From contig NZ_BMHV01000003.1 in assembly GCF_014641495.1 (NCBI RefSeq), positions 161,861 to 225,860 on the forward strand: 64,000 bases of DNA, written 5' to 3'. This DNA is from Terasakiella brassicae (GTDB taxonomy: Bacteria > Pseudomonadota > Alphaproteobacteria > Rhodospirillales > Terasakiellaceae). Position 1 is the stretch's first letter, and each line of letters begins with the position of its first letter. Both the position numbers and the translations under genes were made by a program. The notes under the pieces were generated by a model, which saw only the letters and a program-made list of their open reading frames with translations, was not told where the DNA came from and searched no databases. This document shows, piece after piece, positions 9,201 through 17,059 of the stretch.

Positions 9201-12003
9201 GGAGTTGATCACGTGTTATTTTTTCAGCTCGTTCCCCGGTTTCTAATAAATGAACCAAATAAGGGTCGGCCTGATTTCTTTCGTCATCCAGCAGAAGCCA
9301 CAGGGCATCCGGTTTGTGAGAAGCCTTTGACAGATCAAAGTCGCGCCATGTGATGTGATAGAGGTCGTCCTCTAATCGGTGCAGAGATTGTTTGTTGTCA
9401 ACAAAGGTGAAGGTGCAGTCTTCCACAGAAACAAGCAGTTCTTTCATATCGTTGAAAATATGCAAGGAACCACTGAGGTGACGGTCATTTTGGGTGGTCA
9501 GGGTTGCGTGGCTCCAAAACCGTTTACCGATAAACGGGCGATGGAAAACAACGCCTTTAATGGATTGCGCAACAAAACGCCCTTGTTGGTCAAACTGTTC
9601 GGCAAAATCAGCCAGCAGATGTCCACAAGCATCCAGTATGGCAGGATGGGCAAAATAACCGTCAGTTTGCAGGTTGGGATGTTGGATTTGGGCAAGCAAG
9701 GTGTGATCGTGGCGTTGGTAATTTGCAATGCCTTGAAAAGCCCCTTGCCAATCGTTTCCGCGTGCTTGCCATGTTTGATAAAAAGACGAACCGGAACAAG
9801 TCGGCCCTTCTATTAAATCAGGAAAGGTGATGTTGATATTATCTGTGGTCGCAACGATCACTCCTTCGGCATGTTCTGTCCACGAGCTGGAACCAACCTG
9901 CGCCGTGATGATGAAACGATAGCCACGTTCATGGGGGCTAAATTCAGTTTTAAGGGTGTAAGCCTTCTTTTCGTCCAGCAATAAGGGACGTTTTAAATCC
10001 ATCCGTTCAATCGAGGCACGTGTGTCAGGCATAAGGTGCTGAAAGGCGGCATGTGCCATTTCAAGATAGGCAACGCCGGGAAAGACGCTTTGATCCCCGA
10101 TTTTATGATCCAGCAACCAGTTATATGCGGGGAACAAGTTGGGGTTTATCCAGACAAGTGTGTCATCGTCGCGCTGGCCTAAAATATGCGTGTTTTTTTT
10201 CGTTTCCAGCTTGTATCTGCTACGTTGAAAAGGATATGGGGGTAAAGCGACCAAGGTGTAATCGCGTTCTTGATAGAGGCTGTCCCAATCAATATTGACA
10301 CCGTCCAAATATGCTTGGGTCAGGTCGGTGAAATCCGGTGTTTGCAGTGGTCCTGTTTTCAGTTTGACCTTAACAGGCGTATCTTTTGCAGATTTTAGCG
10401 TTTCAATAGCTTCTTTTAAGGTCGAAACAGGGCAAGCAAAACGATATTCAAAATGATCACGCGCGATATTGCTGCTGTAACAAATGTTTTTTAGGGCCGT
10501 TTCAGGTTGGTTTTGCAAAAAAACGATGTAATGTTCAATCTGTTGAGCAAATGCCGCTTTTGTTTTGGCGGATATCGCCAGCGTATGCGGTGCGTCAAAC
10601 GGTGCTTTTTTCGCTATATGTTCAGTTTTTTGGGCTTCACCCAAAATAATATGGGCGTTTGTGCCACTAAATCCGAAGGAACTGATTGCACCAATGCGTT
10701 TGTTTTCGTTTGCGGGCCAGTTTTGTGATTGTGTCGGTACGTTTAAGGCCAGCTTGTCCCAGTCAATATGCGGGTTTGGGGTGGTGAAAGAGGTATGGCC
10801 GGGGATTATACCGTGATGCAGGGACAGGGCGGTTTTGATCAATCCGGCAATGCCAGCGGCCCCTTCCAGATGGCCGATATTGGCTTTGACGGAGGCAACG
10901 ATCAACGGGTTGTCCTGATTGCGCGTGCGGGCATAAACACGATTTAACCCTTCGATCTCAATCGGATCACCAAGGGGTGTGCCTGTTCCGTGGGCTTCCA
11001 CATAAGAAATATCTGTGGGGTCCAGTGTAGCATTGTTCAGGGCCGCTTCCATCACGGCGATTTGTGCGCTGCTGTTGGGTACGGTCAGGGCGCTGGATTG
11101 TCCGTCATGGTTTACGGCGCTACCTTGCACCACGGCGATGATCTTATCGTTATCGCGTTGGGCATCACTCAGACGTTTGAGCAGGATAAACCCGCAACCT
11201 TCGCCCCGGCCATAACCATCCGCATCGGCATCAAACGTTTTACAGGTACCGTCCGGGGACAACATATTGGCAGCACATTCTGCGACTGCCATATAAGGGG
11301 ATGTCATAACATTGACGCCGCCCGCCAAGGCCAAATCACATTCCCCGCGTCGAATGGCATTACAGGCCAAATGGACAGCAACCAGTGAGGATGAACAGGC
11401 GGTGTCCAATGTCAGGCTGGGGCCATTTAGATCAAAGAAATGCGAAATACGCCCGGCAGCGGCACTTAAGGCAAGGCCGGTTGCGCTGTGAACATCAACA
11501 TCGTCGGGGGTGTTTGTAGTTTGCAGGAAATCGTAACTCATCGTACCGACAAAAACGCCGGTACGGCTTTGTCTGATTTTGCGGGCGGGCAGGCCTGCAT
11601 TTTCTAAAGTTTGCCAGGCGGTTTCCAGTAAAAGACGTTGTTGCGGGTCCATCAGTTGGGCTTCGCGGGGGCTGATGGCGAAAAAGGGCGCGTCAAACCC
11701 GAAGATGTCACCGTCTAGAAAACTGGCTCTTTTACAATATGTTTTGCCTTTTTGTGTCGAGTCTGGATCGAAAAAGACAGAATTGTCCCAGCGTTCTGCG
11801 GGAATGTCACGCGCTGTGTTTTTCCCGTTACAAAGGATTTCCCAAAATTTTTGCGGATTGTCCGCCCCGCCGGGGAAATGGCACCCCATCGCGACAATCG
11901 CGATCGGTTCGTTCTGGTCACGTTTGGCTTGTTCCAGCTCATGACGCAGTTCCCCGATGGTTTTCATGGCGTTTGCCATTAATTCTTTGTAACGATTTTC
12001 CAT
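247..12003 (-). CDS. Hybrid PKS-NRPS megasynthase, KS-DH-KR-ACP-C-A-T-KS-AT-KR-ACP (3918 aa)
   Basis: Builds part of a polyketide-peptide in the cytosol. After a short N-terminal coiled coil, domains in order are: KS1 (Cys203 in DTACSSS, HGTGT and KANIGH motifs); no AT, only linker; DH (His633 in DHKIGDQSVFPG, Asp791 in LDACGH); KR1 (~1070-1260, LITGGFGVIG, Tyr ~1208); ACP (Ser ~1349 in LGMDSL); C (HHIVCDG ~1530); A (YTSGSTG ~2011); T (GGHS ~2408); KS2 (QTACSTS, Cys ~2640); AT (GHSIGE, Ser ~3068, plus HAFH, which points to malonyl-CoA); KR2 (~3578, LITGGLGHLG); ACP (GGHS ~3871). The A-domain pocket reads roughly D-I-W-E-V-G-A-D-D-K; its acidic residues hint at a basic substrate, but I do not recognise the code. 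The DH first motif has Asp where the usual HxxxG Gly sits. The gene starts 9 bp after the TE-containing NRPS. The C-terminus EEREEFVL is a likely docking tail for the next protein. Confidence 0.95.
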   Translation of the reverse strand: MENRYKELMANAMKTIGELRHELEQAKRDQNEPIAIVAMGCHFPGGADNPQKFWEILCNGKNTARDIPAERWDNSVFFDPDSTQKGKTYCKRASFLDGDIFGFDAPFFAISPREAQLMDPQQRLLLETAWQTLENAGLPARKIRQSRTGVFVGTMSYDFLQTTNTPDDVDVHSATGLALSAAAGRISHFFDLNGPSLTLDTACSSSLVAVHLACNAIRRGECDLALAGGVNVMTSPYMAVAECAANMLSPDGTCKTFDADADGYGRGEGCGFILLKRLSDAQRDNDKIIAVVQGSAVNHDGQSSALTVPNSSAQIAVMEAALNNATLDPTDISYVEAHGTGTPLGDPIEIEGLNRVYARTRNQDNPLIVASVKANIGHLEGAAGIAGLIKTALSLHHGIIPGHTSFTTPNPHIDWDKLALNVPTQSQNWPANENKRIGAISSFGFSGTNAHIILGEAQKTEHIAKKAPFDAPHTLAISAKTKAAFAQQIEHYIVFLQNQPETALKNICYSSNIARDHFEYRFACPVSTLKEAIETLKSAKDTPVKVKLKTGPLQTPDFTDLTQAYLDGVNIDWDSLYQERDYTLVALPPYPFQRSRYKLETKKNTHILGQRDDDTLVWINPNLFPAYNWLLDHKIGDQSVFPGVAYLEMAHAAFQHLMPDTRASIERMDLKRPLLLDEKKAYTLKTEFSPHERGYRFIITAQVGSSSWTEHAEGVIVATTDNINITFPDLIEGPTCSGSSFYQTWQARGNDWQGAFQGIANYQRHDHTLLAQIQHPNLQTDGYFAHPAILDACGHLLADFAEQFDQQGRFVAQSIKGVVFHRPFIGKRFWSHATLTTQNDRHLSGSLHIFNDMKELLVSVEDCTFTFVDNKQSLHRLEDDLYHITWRDFDLSKASHKPDALWLLLDDERNQADPYLVHLLETGERAEKITRDQLLPRLDGEGLPVHLLDFSLLHADADRIAPLSAQIISTVKDIKGHTVDLWLMTQNAWTEAPHQAAFWGLGRTLAVEESHHWGGLIDLGAHTVPQTLCHLIDTIHKEDQFRLTENGVEVPRLTPADISPTTIDLDEDASYLITGGFGVIGRECAKMLARKGAKNIILMGRNVPSDLGEFEKTDINIIPVALDISNTEAFGDWYQNQAPQPIKGVIHAAGVATRAPACQLDFEAFARQFSPKIQGLQTLDQVLNEDDLDFFIALSSASAVLNSPELGAYASANATMDAFMAYRRRHGKKGLSLAWGPWKEAGMAADHFDPATQLLHPVGSQDAIALMDRLLGSSQDYLAILPFGERRAALGTMPICQELIASKETSKLNLADLDVQKISDFLCTTLAPIFKLEATNFPQDEPLSLLGMDSLMALEIKNVVEGRTNATLQIVDLMGGMNITELAQQLTNNQHIDTTSGPAKQKQQKAFPLTPGQQSLWLIHEMDGETPAYNVAFALDLKGDIDFEKMTQNWQTIVARHPTLNTCLSVSGDEILQHVQADIPFEIDVQNVDDLQTALDRAYRQPFDLKTGPLFRTHLIRTTDHDTVLLLVTHHIVCDGWSLWVLLDEFAQLNNGNVLPDLPICYQDYAQAQTAYLNSERATQDWNFWQDTLSGPLPVLTLPTDRPRPSVQSYNGATHTFVLDKDITHGLKHLSQQSGVSDYVTLLSLYSLLLHRYSQQDDILIGCPTTGRNKSDYDGVVGHFVNPVVMRQNLSHDLSWADFLQQTKTIVLSALTHQDYPFARLVEKLHPSREAGVTPIFQTDFTFQQPQKAKDLVAKLIEGGDQPLHWGTLDVLPHEINQQEGQFDISFEIIESNGQFHCSLKYSTDLFDATTMERMGKHFKNLARCALNDLSAPLSHMDMMDGTERHQVLIEFNQTDAVYPTDSTVAHHFMQQVARTPEKIAVVSGTQRWTYQQLNEQANRIAHWLRQSGIQPNDFVAILDHRSADFLAAILGIMKAGAAYVSIDPEYPQERISYMLENAQAATVITRQEFEGMLANGVQALRLDSTVLEGQSADDIDLVNTPTDRAYMIYTSGSTGQPKGAIVRHNGALNHIFAEFEAMSFHEDSVFLQSAPSSSDISIWQFLGPVLIGGTCVVADFHTVCTPKALYQLICDENVTVIELVPVVLDELIALIEETDTASTNKLEWGMVTGEAASVALVNRWLDVLPHVPLINAYGPSEAADDVCQYVLREKLPETTHNVPIGSPIGNMRMYVLDDALNPVPIGLPGEICVSGIGVGEGYWQNPQKTTQAFVANPHSTDKHHQVLYRTGDTGRWLACGNLEYLGRFDDQVKIRGYRIELGEIEARLMAHPAIRQALVITFEDPQTGKNLAAYLRCENTQPDITHLRTFLGESLPPHMVPAAFVFVDSFPQLPNGKVDKKSLAAPQVKPSTPVNQAGQTATQQKLIALWKDLLGHDAIGVHDNFFELGGHSLLMARLHRRVQDRFARDFPLVTMFQYPTIASLAQFLNPKEVTEQTAQRVVKQDKPQNQDIAIIAMTCRFPGARTVDEYWDNLRNKVESVTFFDTDTLLKRGADGEQIHHPDYVPGCAVLDGLDQFDAPFFGFNAREAEVMDPQQRLFLEGAWETLEQAGYANDQTNRPVIGCFAGQGATTYLSHHVEPTLDEDGTAQLYQVEISNDKDYIATSAGYKLNLQGPCVSVQTACSTSLVAVHMACQSLQSGECDMALAGSISANVLHQAGYLYQDGMILSPDGHCRPFDETAKGTIPGSGMGIVLLKPLDKAINDNDIIHGLIKGSAINNDGALKAGYTAPSVDGQVGVIKKAYDNAGIDPQSIGYICAHGTGTPMGDPIEIAALSTAFGPGKPSTCAIGSVKANIGHTDTAAGVASLICAVMAMKHKTIPPQLHFNTLNPAMDLTQSPFFIPTKAQNWDNNGQPRRAGISSLGIGGTNAHVIVEEAPHISTPQQIEKTTHLLTLSAQTKQALAAQQKDLENYLNTHADINITNVAYTLNVGRKTFAHRCVLVHDSQEIVKTITGKAESEQRPLTFMFSGQGAQFADMGKDLYPQEPVFKDTFDETLGYFNTHLKTDLHAIWGDKERINQTVYTQPLLFAFEYASAKLLESWGIHPDYLIGHSIGEYGAACLSGVFSLQDACLLVATRAKLMQSMPSGAMCALHVPPDQAQGYLTNGLDLAASNSSNLSVLSGPFDAIDDLEQKLEKDGISYRRLYTSHAFHSASMEALEHDFLMAFNQIKLNAPTRPFLSNLSGTWISDDQACNPVYWYQHLRQSVQFSDGLGVLLENNKAILLELGPGNTLATFAQQHNAKQADHLILACHQGVYGKQDGHDYLLHSLARLWTNGVNIDWTAFWHKKQARRIALPTYPFERKRYWIAPNQTKSHKKRPQGKLRNLDDWFNVSTWQRAPIKGPNLDDTFGPWLIFADDLGFADQLGLKGITVHKGDAFSGNIDTGFTLNPVEVTDYNQLFDQLERNNLTPKGILHFWSFQCPAAQWQDNLETDLDHGFISLLHIAQNIGRHYNAETTVLKTILNQTQDINGEEALNPTIYSASALLKVIAQEFPGILCQCVDFATTQNITPRMVDQLRAEILTCTSDPLVSYRGRYRWVQTFEPAPPTGNKPLKEGATLLITGGLGHLGFIFAKHLALNFKAKLALVTRKMTQDKLEKVTELKKLGAEVLAIPANVANLDEMQTAIAQTVEHFGTLDGVIHTAGITDQDYPLEELTPDIYRQHLEPKVRGTLVLEQVLKDHKLDFVCLFSSLSSVLGGLRFGPYAVVNAFMDSFCQLKNRDNHTPWLSICWDGWKGDDDPVLNLKARDENTILETEGLAAFDHLMQSTAWPDQSIISVTDLPTRIEKWVTPFWSINKDENETPDTLYERPDLETDYIGAATQIEQKIVVIWQNLLGLRDIGIDDNFFELGGHSLLGTQMITRLRQTFGGEMNITTLFENPTIRELAARQEAMQEEREEFVL

Positions 12004-12012
12004 GGTTTATGC

Positions 12013-15000
12013 TTAATCCAGATAGTCGCTGAGATGGGAAACAAGGGCGGAAACGAAAGGCGGTTCCATCATGGTGTTATGATTGCCCGGTGTGATGTGC
12101 ACTTTGATGTCGCCTGTGGCAAAACTCTGCCAGCCCAGTGTCGGGTCATCGGGGCAGTATTTTTCCTGCATGGATTGTTCGCCTTCTGCCCGGATCAGGT
12201 GAATGGAACCGTTGAAAGAGGGTGACAAGGTCGCGTGGGCAAGGGCGCAATTGGTTTTATAAACCTCAAAAAAACGCGCAACATCGTCATAGGTATAATC
12301 GGCGGGAATGATGTCGGCTTTGATCAGTGTGTCGCGCAGATAATCAATTAATTTATTTTCTGAGAATTGACGTAATTGGTCACTCGTGGTGTCGCGTAAT
12401 TCATCGCTAAGCAAGGCTTTGACCAAGGCCGCGTTATCCATGTTTTTTAACTCATTGGGTAAGGCTGGCGGGGCGTAGGCATCGATCAGGAAAAGGTTGG
12501 AAACTTCGGCGCCTTCCTTTTGCAGAATGCAGGCCATTTCATAGGCAATGACCGCCCCGCCGGACCAGCCCAGTAATTGATAGGGGCCTTCGCCTTGATG
12601 CTGTTTCAATGCATCGACGTAGGTTTGTGTGCATTCTTTTAAGTCTTTAAAGGGGGACTGATGGGGCGATAAACCACGGGCCTGAAATCCATGAACAGGG
12701 ATGTCTTGTGCCAATTCACGTGCAAAAGGCAGGTAACAGAGAACGCGCCCACCCGCCGGATGGACACAATAAATCGGATTTTTTTGGGAATTGGGGGCGG
12801 GGCGTACCGGGATCAGTGGGGACCATTTTTCTTTTAGGTCTTTATTTTGACGCAGCCGTTGCGCGAAATCGGCGACACTTGTGTGTTGGAAAATAAGATC
12901 CAAATCCAGTTTTTGATTGAACGCGCGTTCAATGCGGCTCAATAAACGTACGGCTAACAGCGAATGTCCGCCGCTCGCAAAAAAATCATCATGGATGCCG
13001 AGGTCTGAATTGTTGAGAACCTCTTGCCAGATTTGTAACAGCGCCAGTTCAATATTGTCGCGTGCCATATGACGTTCCGGTAAATGGCTGGGGGCACGTT
13101 GCAGGTCCACAAGGGCCTTGCGATTGATTTTACCGTTGGGCAGTTTGGGGAAATCGTCCAAAATGCTGATATGGGCCGGACACATATATTCCGGGAGCTT
13201 ATTCAGAATAAAACGACGCAAATCATCCGTTTCAAGGGATGAGGCAAGGACAAAGGCGAGGATTTGTAATCCGGCCTTGTCATCGTCATGGGAGATAACG
13301 ATGGCATTTTCGACCTGTTGATGACGGCAGAGAACATGGGCGATTTCATCCAGTTCAATACGAAATCCGCGCAGTTTTATCTGATGATCCATGCGACCGA
13401 GAAATTCAACTTCGCCATGAGTTTGCCAACGCGCCAGATCTCCGGTGCGATAAATCCGGTTTGAAAAAACAGGGGAGAAGGGATTGGTCAGAAATTTTTC
13501 CTGTGTCAGATCATCCCTGTTTAAATAGCCACGGGCCAGTCCGGCACTTTCGATATAAAGTTCACCTGCGACACCAACAGGGACAGGACGCATGTGTTCA
13601 TCCAGAATGTGAACTTTTGTATTTTCGATGGGTTTACCGATTAAGGGCTTTCCTGTACCCGCGTAATGGGAAAAAGTGGCACAAACCGTACTTTCCGTTG
13701 GGCCATAGCCATTCAAAAACGTGCGCCCCACAGACCATTTTTGCGCAATGTCATCCGGGCAGCTTTCCCCGGCAACGATCAGGCAGCCGAGATCGGGCAG
13801 GTCTGTTTGCGGCAAAACCCCCAACAAGGACGGTGGGACGGTCAGGTGCGTTATTTTCTGTGTTTGCAACAGATTTAATAAAGGATCAACCGGCGACATA
13901 TCGGCGCGTGTTGCCACATGAAGGGCGGCGCCGTGACATAGGGTGACGAAAATTTCAGAAATGGATGCATCGAAACTCAGCGATGCAAATTGCAACACCC
14001 GGCTGTTAGGTGTCATGTCAAACAGGCGGCCTTGGGCGTGGATGAAGTTACAGAGCCCGCGATGTTCCAGCAATGCCCCTTTGGGGTTTCCGGTTGAACC
14101 CGATGTGTAGATGACATAGGCAAGATTGTCAGCTGTGCTTGTATTGGGGGCAGCAGGTTTCGTCATCGGGCTGCACAAGGCATCCATAGATAAAATAGGT
14201 AGATCGGGATTGATCATTCGCTCCGAGATGACATTATCCCCGATGACAAGGGTGCAGGCGCTGTCTTTGATCATGTAGGACAGGCGATCATCGGGATAAT
14301 TGGGATCAAGCGGCAGAAACGCGGCCCCGCTGCGTAAAATGCCCAAAAAGGCAAGGATGGACTGAAAAGGGTTTTCAAGACAGACACCGACCAGTTGTTC
14401 CGGTCCCACGGCGTTTTCTTGTAGATGGGCGGCAATAGTATCGACCTGTTGCATCATTTCTTCATAAGAAATTGAGGTCTTGCGATAGACCAAAGCAGGG
14501 TTTTGCGGGTAGGTCTGTGCCATGTTGGTCAAGAGTTCCATGACATTGATATCATCGGGGAAATCATGCGCGGTATTGTTCCAAACCTCGGTTTGTGCCC
14601 AGATGTTTTCTTGCGTGTCTAATGCAAGGGTATCGATTGATTGCATCGGGTCGGACAAGGCTTGTGTCAGGATATGTTGATAATATCGCGCTAACAGTTG
14701 CACAGTTTCAGGACGATAAAGGGTATTGTCGTAAAAAAACGTAGCGATTAATGTCGCATTTTCCCCTTCTTCGACCTTCAAGGACAAGGCGCTTTGGTCA
14801 GGGTGCGTGAAAGACGAATGGATTTCATCATAGGCAAAGGACACATCAAATAAACGGTCTGTTTCAAGACTTAAATCTTCGACCAGTTTGGACTGGGGGT
14901 AGTTTTGATGCGCATAGCAATTGAGAAGTTTTTCGCGTAACTTCAAAAGGAAATCACGAAAGCTTTCTGTCTCGTCGATTTGGTGGCGAATGGCCAGCAT

Positions 15001-15318
15001 GTTGTCATTCGTCGGTGTCGCTGGTTTGCGGGTCGGGGTACCAATGGTGATGGTTGGCAAATGATTATATTTATGCAGGCAGATCATCAGGGCGGAAAGT
15101 AAAACGGTGCCGCACAAAAAGGGTCCTTGTGCGATTTTTTTAATCTGTTGTGTCAGGCCTTGATCCAGTGTGAAGGTGATATGCGCTGGGCTGGAACCAT
15201 TTTGGGCAAAGACAGGACTGTCCGCCTTTGGGGCGCAGAAAATGGGGCCTTCAGCCAACAAGTCCATCCAGAACTGTTTTTCGTCCAAGGTCTTTCGATC
15301 GAAAATCATGGTGTTCAT
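12013..15318 (-). CDS. NRPS termination protein, half-C-A-T-TE (1101 aa), Tyr-like code
   Basis: Activates an amino acid and carries the only thioesterase in the window, so it probably releases a product. Residues ~1-235 match only the C-terminal half of a condensation domain; the HHxxxDG half is missing and no upstream in-frame extension supplies it. The adenylation domain follows (YTSGSTG ~408), with pocket residues D-A-S-T-I-A-G-V-C-K. This agrees at 8 of 10 positions with the tyrosine code D-A-S-T-V-A-A-V-C-K. The carrier domain has GGHSLL (~784). The type I thioesterase has GWSGG (~918) and a late His in PGNHN. It lies 15 bp after the radical SAM gene and 9 bp before the PKS-NRPS gene. 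A TE in the middle of the operon, behind a half C domain, means gene order does not give assembly order. Confidence 0.92.
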   Translation of the reverse strand: MNTMIFDRKTLDEKQFWMDLLAEGPIFCAPKADSPVFAQNGSSPAHITFTLDQGLTQQIKKIAQGPFLCGTVLLSALMICLHKYNHLPTITIGTPTRKPATPTNDNMLAIRHQIDETESFRDFLLKLREKLLNCYAHQNYPQSKLVEDLSLETDRLFDVSFAYDEIHSSFTHPDQSALSLKVEEGENATLIATFFYDNTLYRPETVQLLARYYQHILTQALSDPMQSIDTLALDTQENIWAQTEVWNNTAHDFPDDINVMELLTNMAQTYPQNPALVYRKTSISYEEMMQQVDTIAAHLQENAVGPEQLVGVCLENPFQSILAFLGILRSGAAFLPLDPNYPDDRLSYMIKDSACTLVIGDNVISERMINPDLPILSMDALCSPMTKPAAPNTSTADNLAYVIYTSGSTGNPKGALLEHRGLCNFIHAQGRLFDMTPNSRVLQFASLSFDASISEIFVTLCHGAALHVATRADMSPVDPLLNLLQTQKITHLTVPPSLLGVLPQTDLPDLGCLIVAGESCPDDIAQKWSVGRTFLNGYGPTESTVCATFSHYAGTGKPLIGKPIENTKVHILDEHMRPVPVGVAGELYIESAGLARGYLNRDDLTQEKFLTNPFSPVFSNRIYRTGDLARWQTHGEVEFLGRMDHQIKLRGFRIELDEIAHVLCRHQQVENAIVISHDDDKAGLQILAFVLASSLETDDLRRFILNKLPEYMCPAHISILDDFPKLPNGKINRKALVDLQRAPSHLPERHMARDNIELALLQIWQEVLNNSDLGIHDDFFASGGHSLLAVRLLSRIERAFNQKLDLDLIFQHTSVADFAQRLRQNKDLKEKWSPLIPVRPAPNSQKNPIYCVHPAGGRVLCYLPFARELAQDIPVHGFQARGLSPHQSPFKDLKECTQTYVDALKQHQGEGPYQLLGWSGGAVIAYEMACILQKEGAEVSNLFLIDAYAPPALPNELKNMDNAALVKALLSDELRDTTSDQLRQFSENKLIDYLRDTLIKADIIPADYTYDDVARFFEVYKTNCALAHATLSPSFNGSIHLIRAEGEQSMQEKYCPDDPTLGWQSFATGDIKVHITPGNHNTMMEPPFVSALVSHLSDYLD

Positions 15319-15333
15319 GGTGTCTTTCCCCTC

Positions 15334-17040
15334 CTAAAAAGCAAAGGCTTCAAGTTGATCGTCATTGTGTAACGCGGTGTCGGTTTGCGGTGTGCGGGGA
15401 TCATAAAGCGGGGGATGGTTGTTCATGCCCCTTAAATGATCAAAGCCATCGCGCCGCCCCCAATAGGACAGGTTTTTTAAAATCTGTTCGGATGGTTCTT
15501 GTTGATGCGGGATCAAGAGTTTTTCGCGAATACCATCGTTAAAGGCACGCAGGAAGCCTTTAATCTGTTCACGAGAAAACCCGTTTCGTTGCAGGTAGAA
15601 CAGGCTCCACATTTCAAACCCCTGTTGCGGGAGCCAAATGGAATTTTGGACTTCCAGAAACATCTGTTCGACAAAGGCCGTGGCCTGCTGGCAATTCATG
15701 GTGTTGTGCGACCAATTGAACGCAAAGTTTTCGATACCCAGTTCCTCTTTTTGTTTCCAAACAGGGGTGATGGGGTCGCAGAACCACAATTGGGCGCGGT
15801 AAAAATCGCTTTTACTTTCTTCCAGAAACGACATGCTTTCAGCAACCGTGTCCGGGGTCTCGCCGGGGAAACCGATGATGAGGTTGCAATGGGTCAATAT
15901 GTCACGTTCGCGAAACATTTTAATCGCGCTCAGGTAATCTTTGCGCCGCGATTTCTTGTTCATTTTTTCAAGAATGGTGTCACTGCCGGACTCAACGCCC
16001 AGAAAGACCCCTTCGCATCCGGCGCGCTGCATCAAGTCAATGGTGGCTTCGTCGCCATGATCGGATCGGTAAAAGGAATTCCATTTAAATCCGTACCCTT
16101 TGTCGATCATCAATTGCATGATGTCTCGAAATCGTTTTTTAGGCACGTTGAAGGTATCGTCCAAAAAGGTCAGGGTGTTGACGGTTCCTAAGTCCTTGAT
16201 GCTGTCTAGCGTACGTTCCACATGGGCGAGATCAAGATAGGTATATTTGCCCGCCCGATCAGGAAAACCACAAAAGGCACAGGAAAACGGGCAGGATTTT
16301 GCGGTGCGAAGGGAAAGGAATTGACCGAATTTTTCTTTCGCAAACAGGCTGTAATCCACCGGGTTTTCTTCCAGTGAATTACGCTCAACCGATATTGTGT
16401 TGTGAACAAATGTGTCTTTCTGGCGGTAGGCGATATTATCAATGTCAGCCAAATCTTTTTGGGTCTTTAACGCATCCAACAAATCACAGAGGGCTTTTTC
16501 CCCTTCGGAAGAAATGACGTAATAATCACCACCTAAATAGGAAAACAACTCGCTTAAACCATCCGTGTCCAACATGGCGGCCTGACTAGAAATAAACGGT
16601 CCGCCGATGACGATTTCTACATCTGTGTTATGGGCGCGGATAAACTGGACAATTTCAATAATCGGCTGGGGGACGACATAAAGCGTTGTGGTAATGGCGA
16701 CCGTGCGAATACCGCCTTTTTCCAGTTTATCGCGTAAAGCGTCTTTTTCTTGCTGGAACAGGTTGATGTAATCAAAAGTAAACCCGTTCTTTGCCAGATA
16801 ACTGCCCAGACACAAGACAACAGGCCAGACGAAATCACTGTTGTGATAGGTTCTGGGTTCCCATCCATTCACATGGTTCAAGATATCCATTGCATGATGG
16901 GGGTGTCCTTGCATATTCAGGAAGGCAAGATTGATATCGCGATAACCGCCCGATGTCGGGTCGTTGCCACGGATCATATCCACCGTTTTTTCAAAATCGA
17001 AATCGTTGAAGCCGATGATTAAGCAATCTGTATGCATCAT
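15334..17040 (-). CDS. Cobalamin-binding-type radical SAM enzyme, PhpK-like (568 aa)
   Basis: Predicted tailoring enzyme. The radical SAM cluster motif CxxxCxxC is at Cys250, Cys254 and Cys257 (SCPFSCAFCGFPDR). The N-terminal ~200 residues form a Rossmann-like part (DCLIIGFND near the start, IVIGGPFIS near 175) as in B12-binding radical SAM proteins; the classical DxHxxG lower-ligand motif is not evident. The N-terminus resembles the PhpK family, whose named member is a P-methyltransferase. By analogy I infer methyl transfer or another radical step on the NRPS product, but the substrate is unknown. A longer in-frame start at 17142 would overlap the upstream NRPS by about 80 bp, so I prefer ATGATG at 17040, 19 bp after that gene's stop. 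It is embedded in the NRPS operon, which supports a biosynthetic role. Confidence 0.82.
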   Translation of the reverse strand: MMHTDCLIIGFNDFDFEKTVDMIRGNDPTSGGYRDINLAFLNMQGHPHHAMDILNHVNGWEPRTYHNSDFVWPVVLCLGSYLAKNGFTFDYINLFQQEKDALRDKLEKGGIRTVAITTTLYVVPQPIIEIVQFIRAHNTDVEIVIGGPFISSQAAMLDTDGLSELFSYLGGDYYVISSEGEKALCDLLDALKTQKDLADIDNIAYRQKDTFVHNTISVERNSLEENPVDYSLFAKEKFGQFLSLRTAKSCPFSCAFCGFPDRAGKYTYLDLAHVERTLDSIKDLGTVNTLTFLDDTFNVPKKRFRDIMQLMIDKGYGFKWNSFYRSDHGDEATIDLMQRAGCEGVFLGVESGSDTILEKMNKKSRRKDYLSAIKMFRERDILTHCNLIIGFPGETPDTVAESMSFLEESKSDFYRAQLWFCDPITPVWKQKEELGIENFAFNWSHNTMNCQQATAFVEQMFLEVQNSIWLPQQGFEMWSLFYLQRNGFSREQIKGFLRAFNDGIREKLLIPHQQEPSEQILKNLSYWGRRDGFDHLRGMNNHPPLYDPRTPQTDTALHNDDQLEAFAF

Positions 17041-17059
17041 AAATCCAAACCGTTTTGTC

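Noticed and set aside
15499..16191. Plus-strand open frame opposite the radical SAM gene (230 codons)
   Set aside because: The minus-strand gene carries the CxxxCxxC motif and fits the operon; the plus frame shows nothing recognisable.
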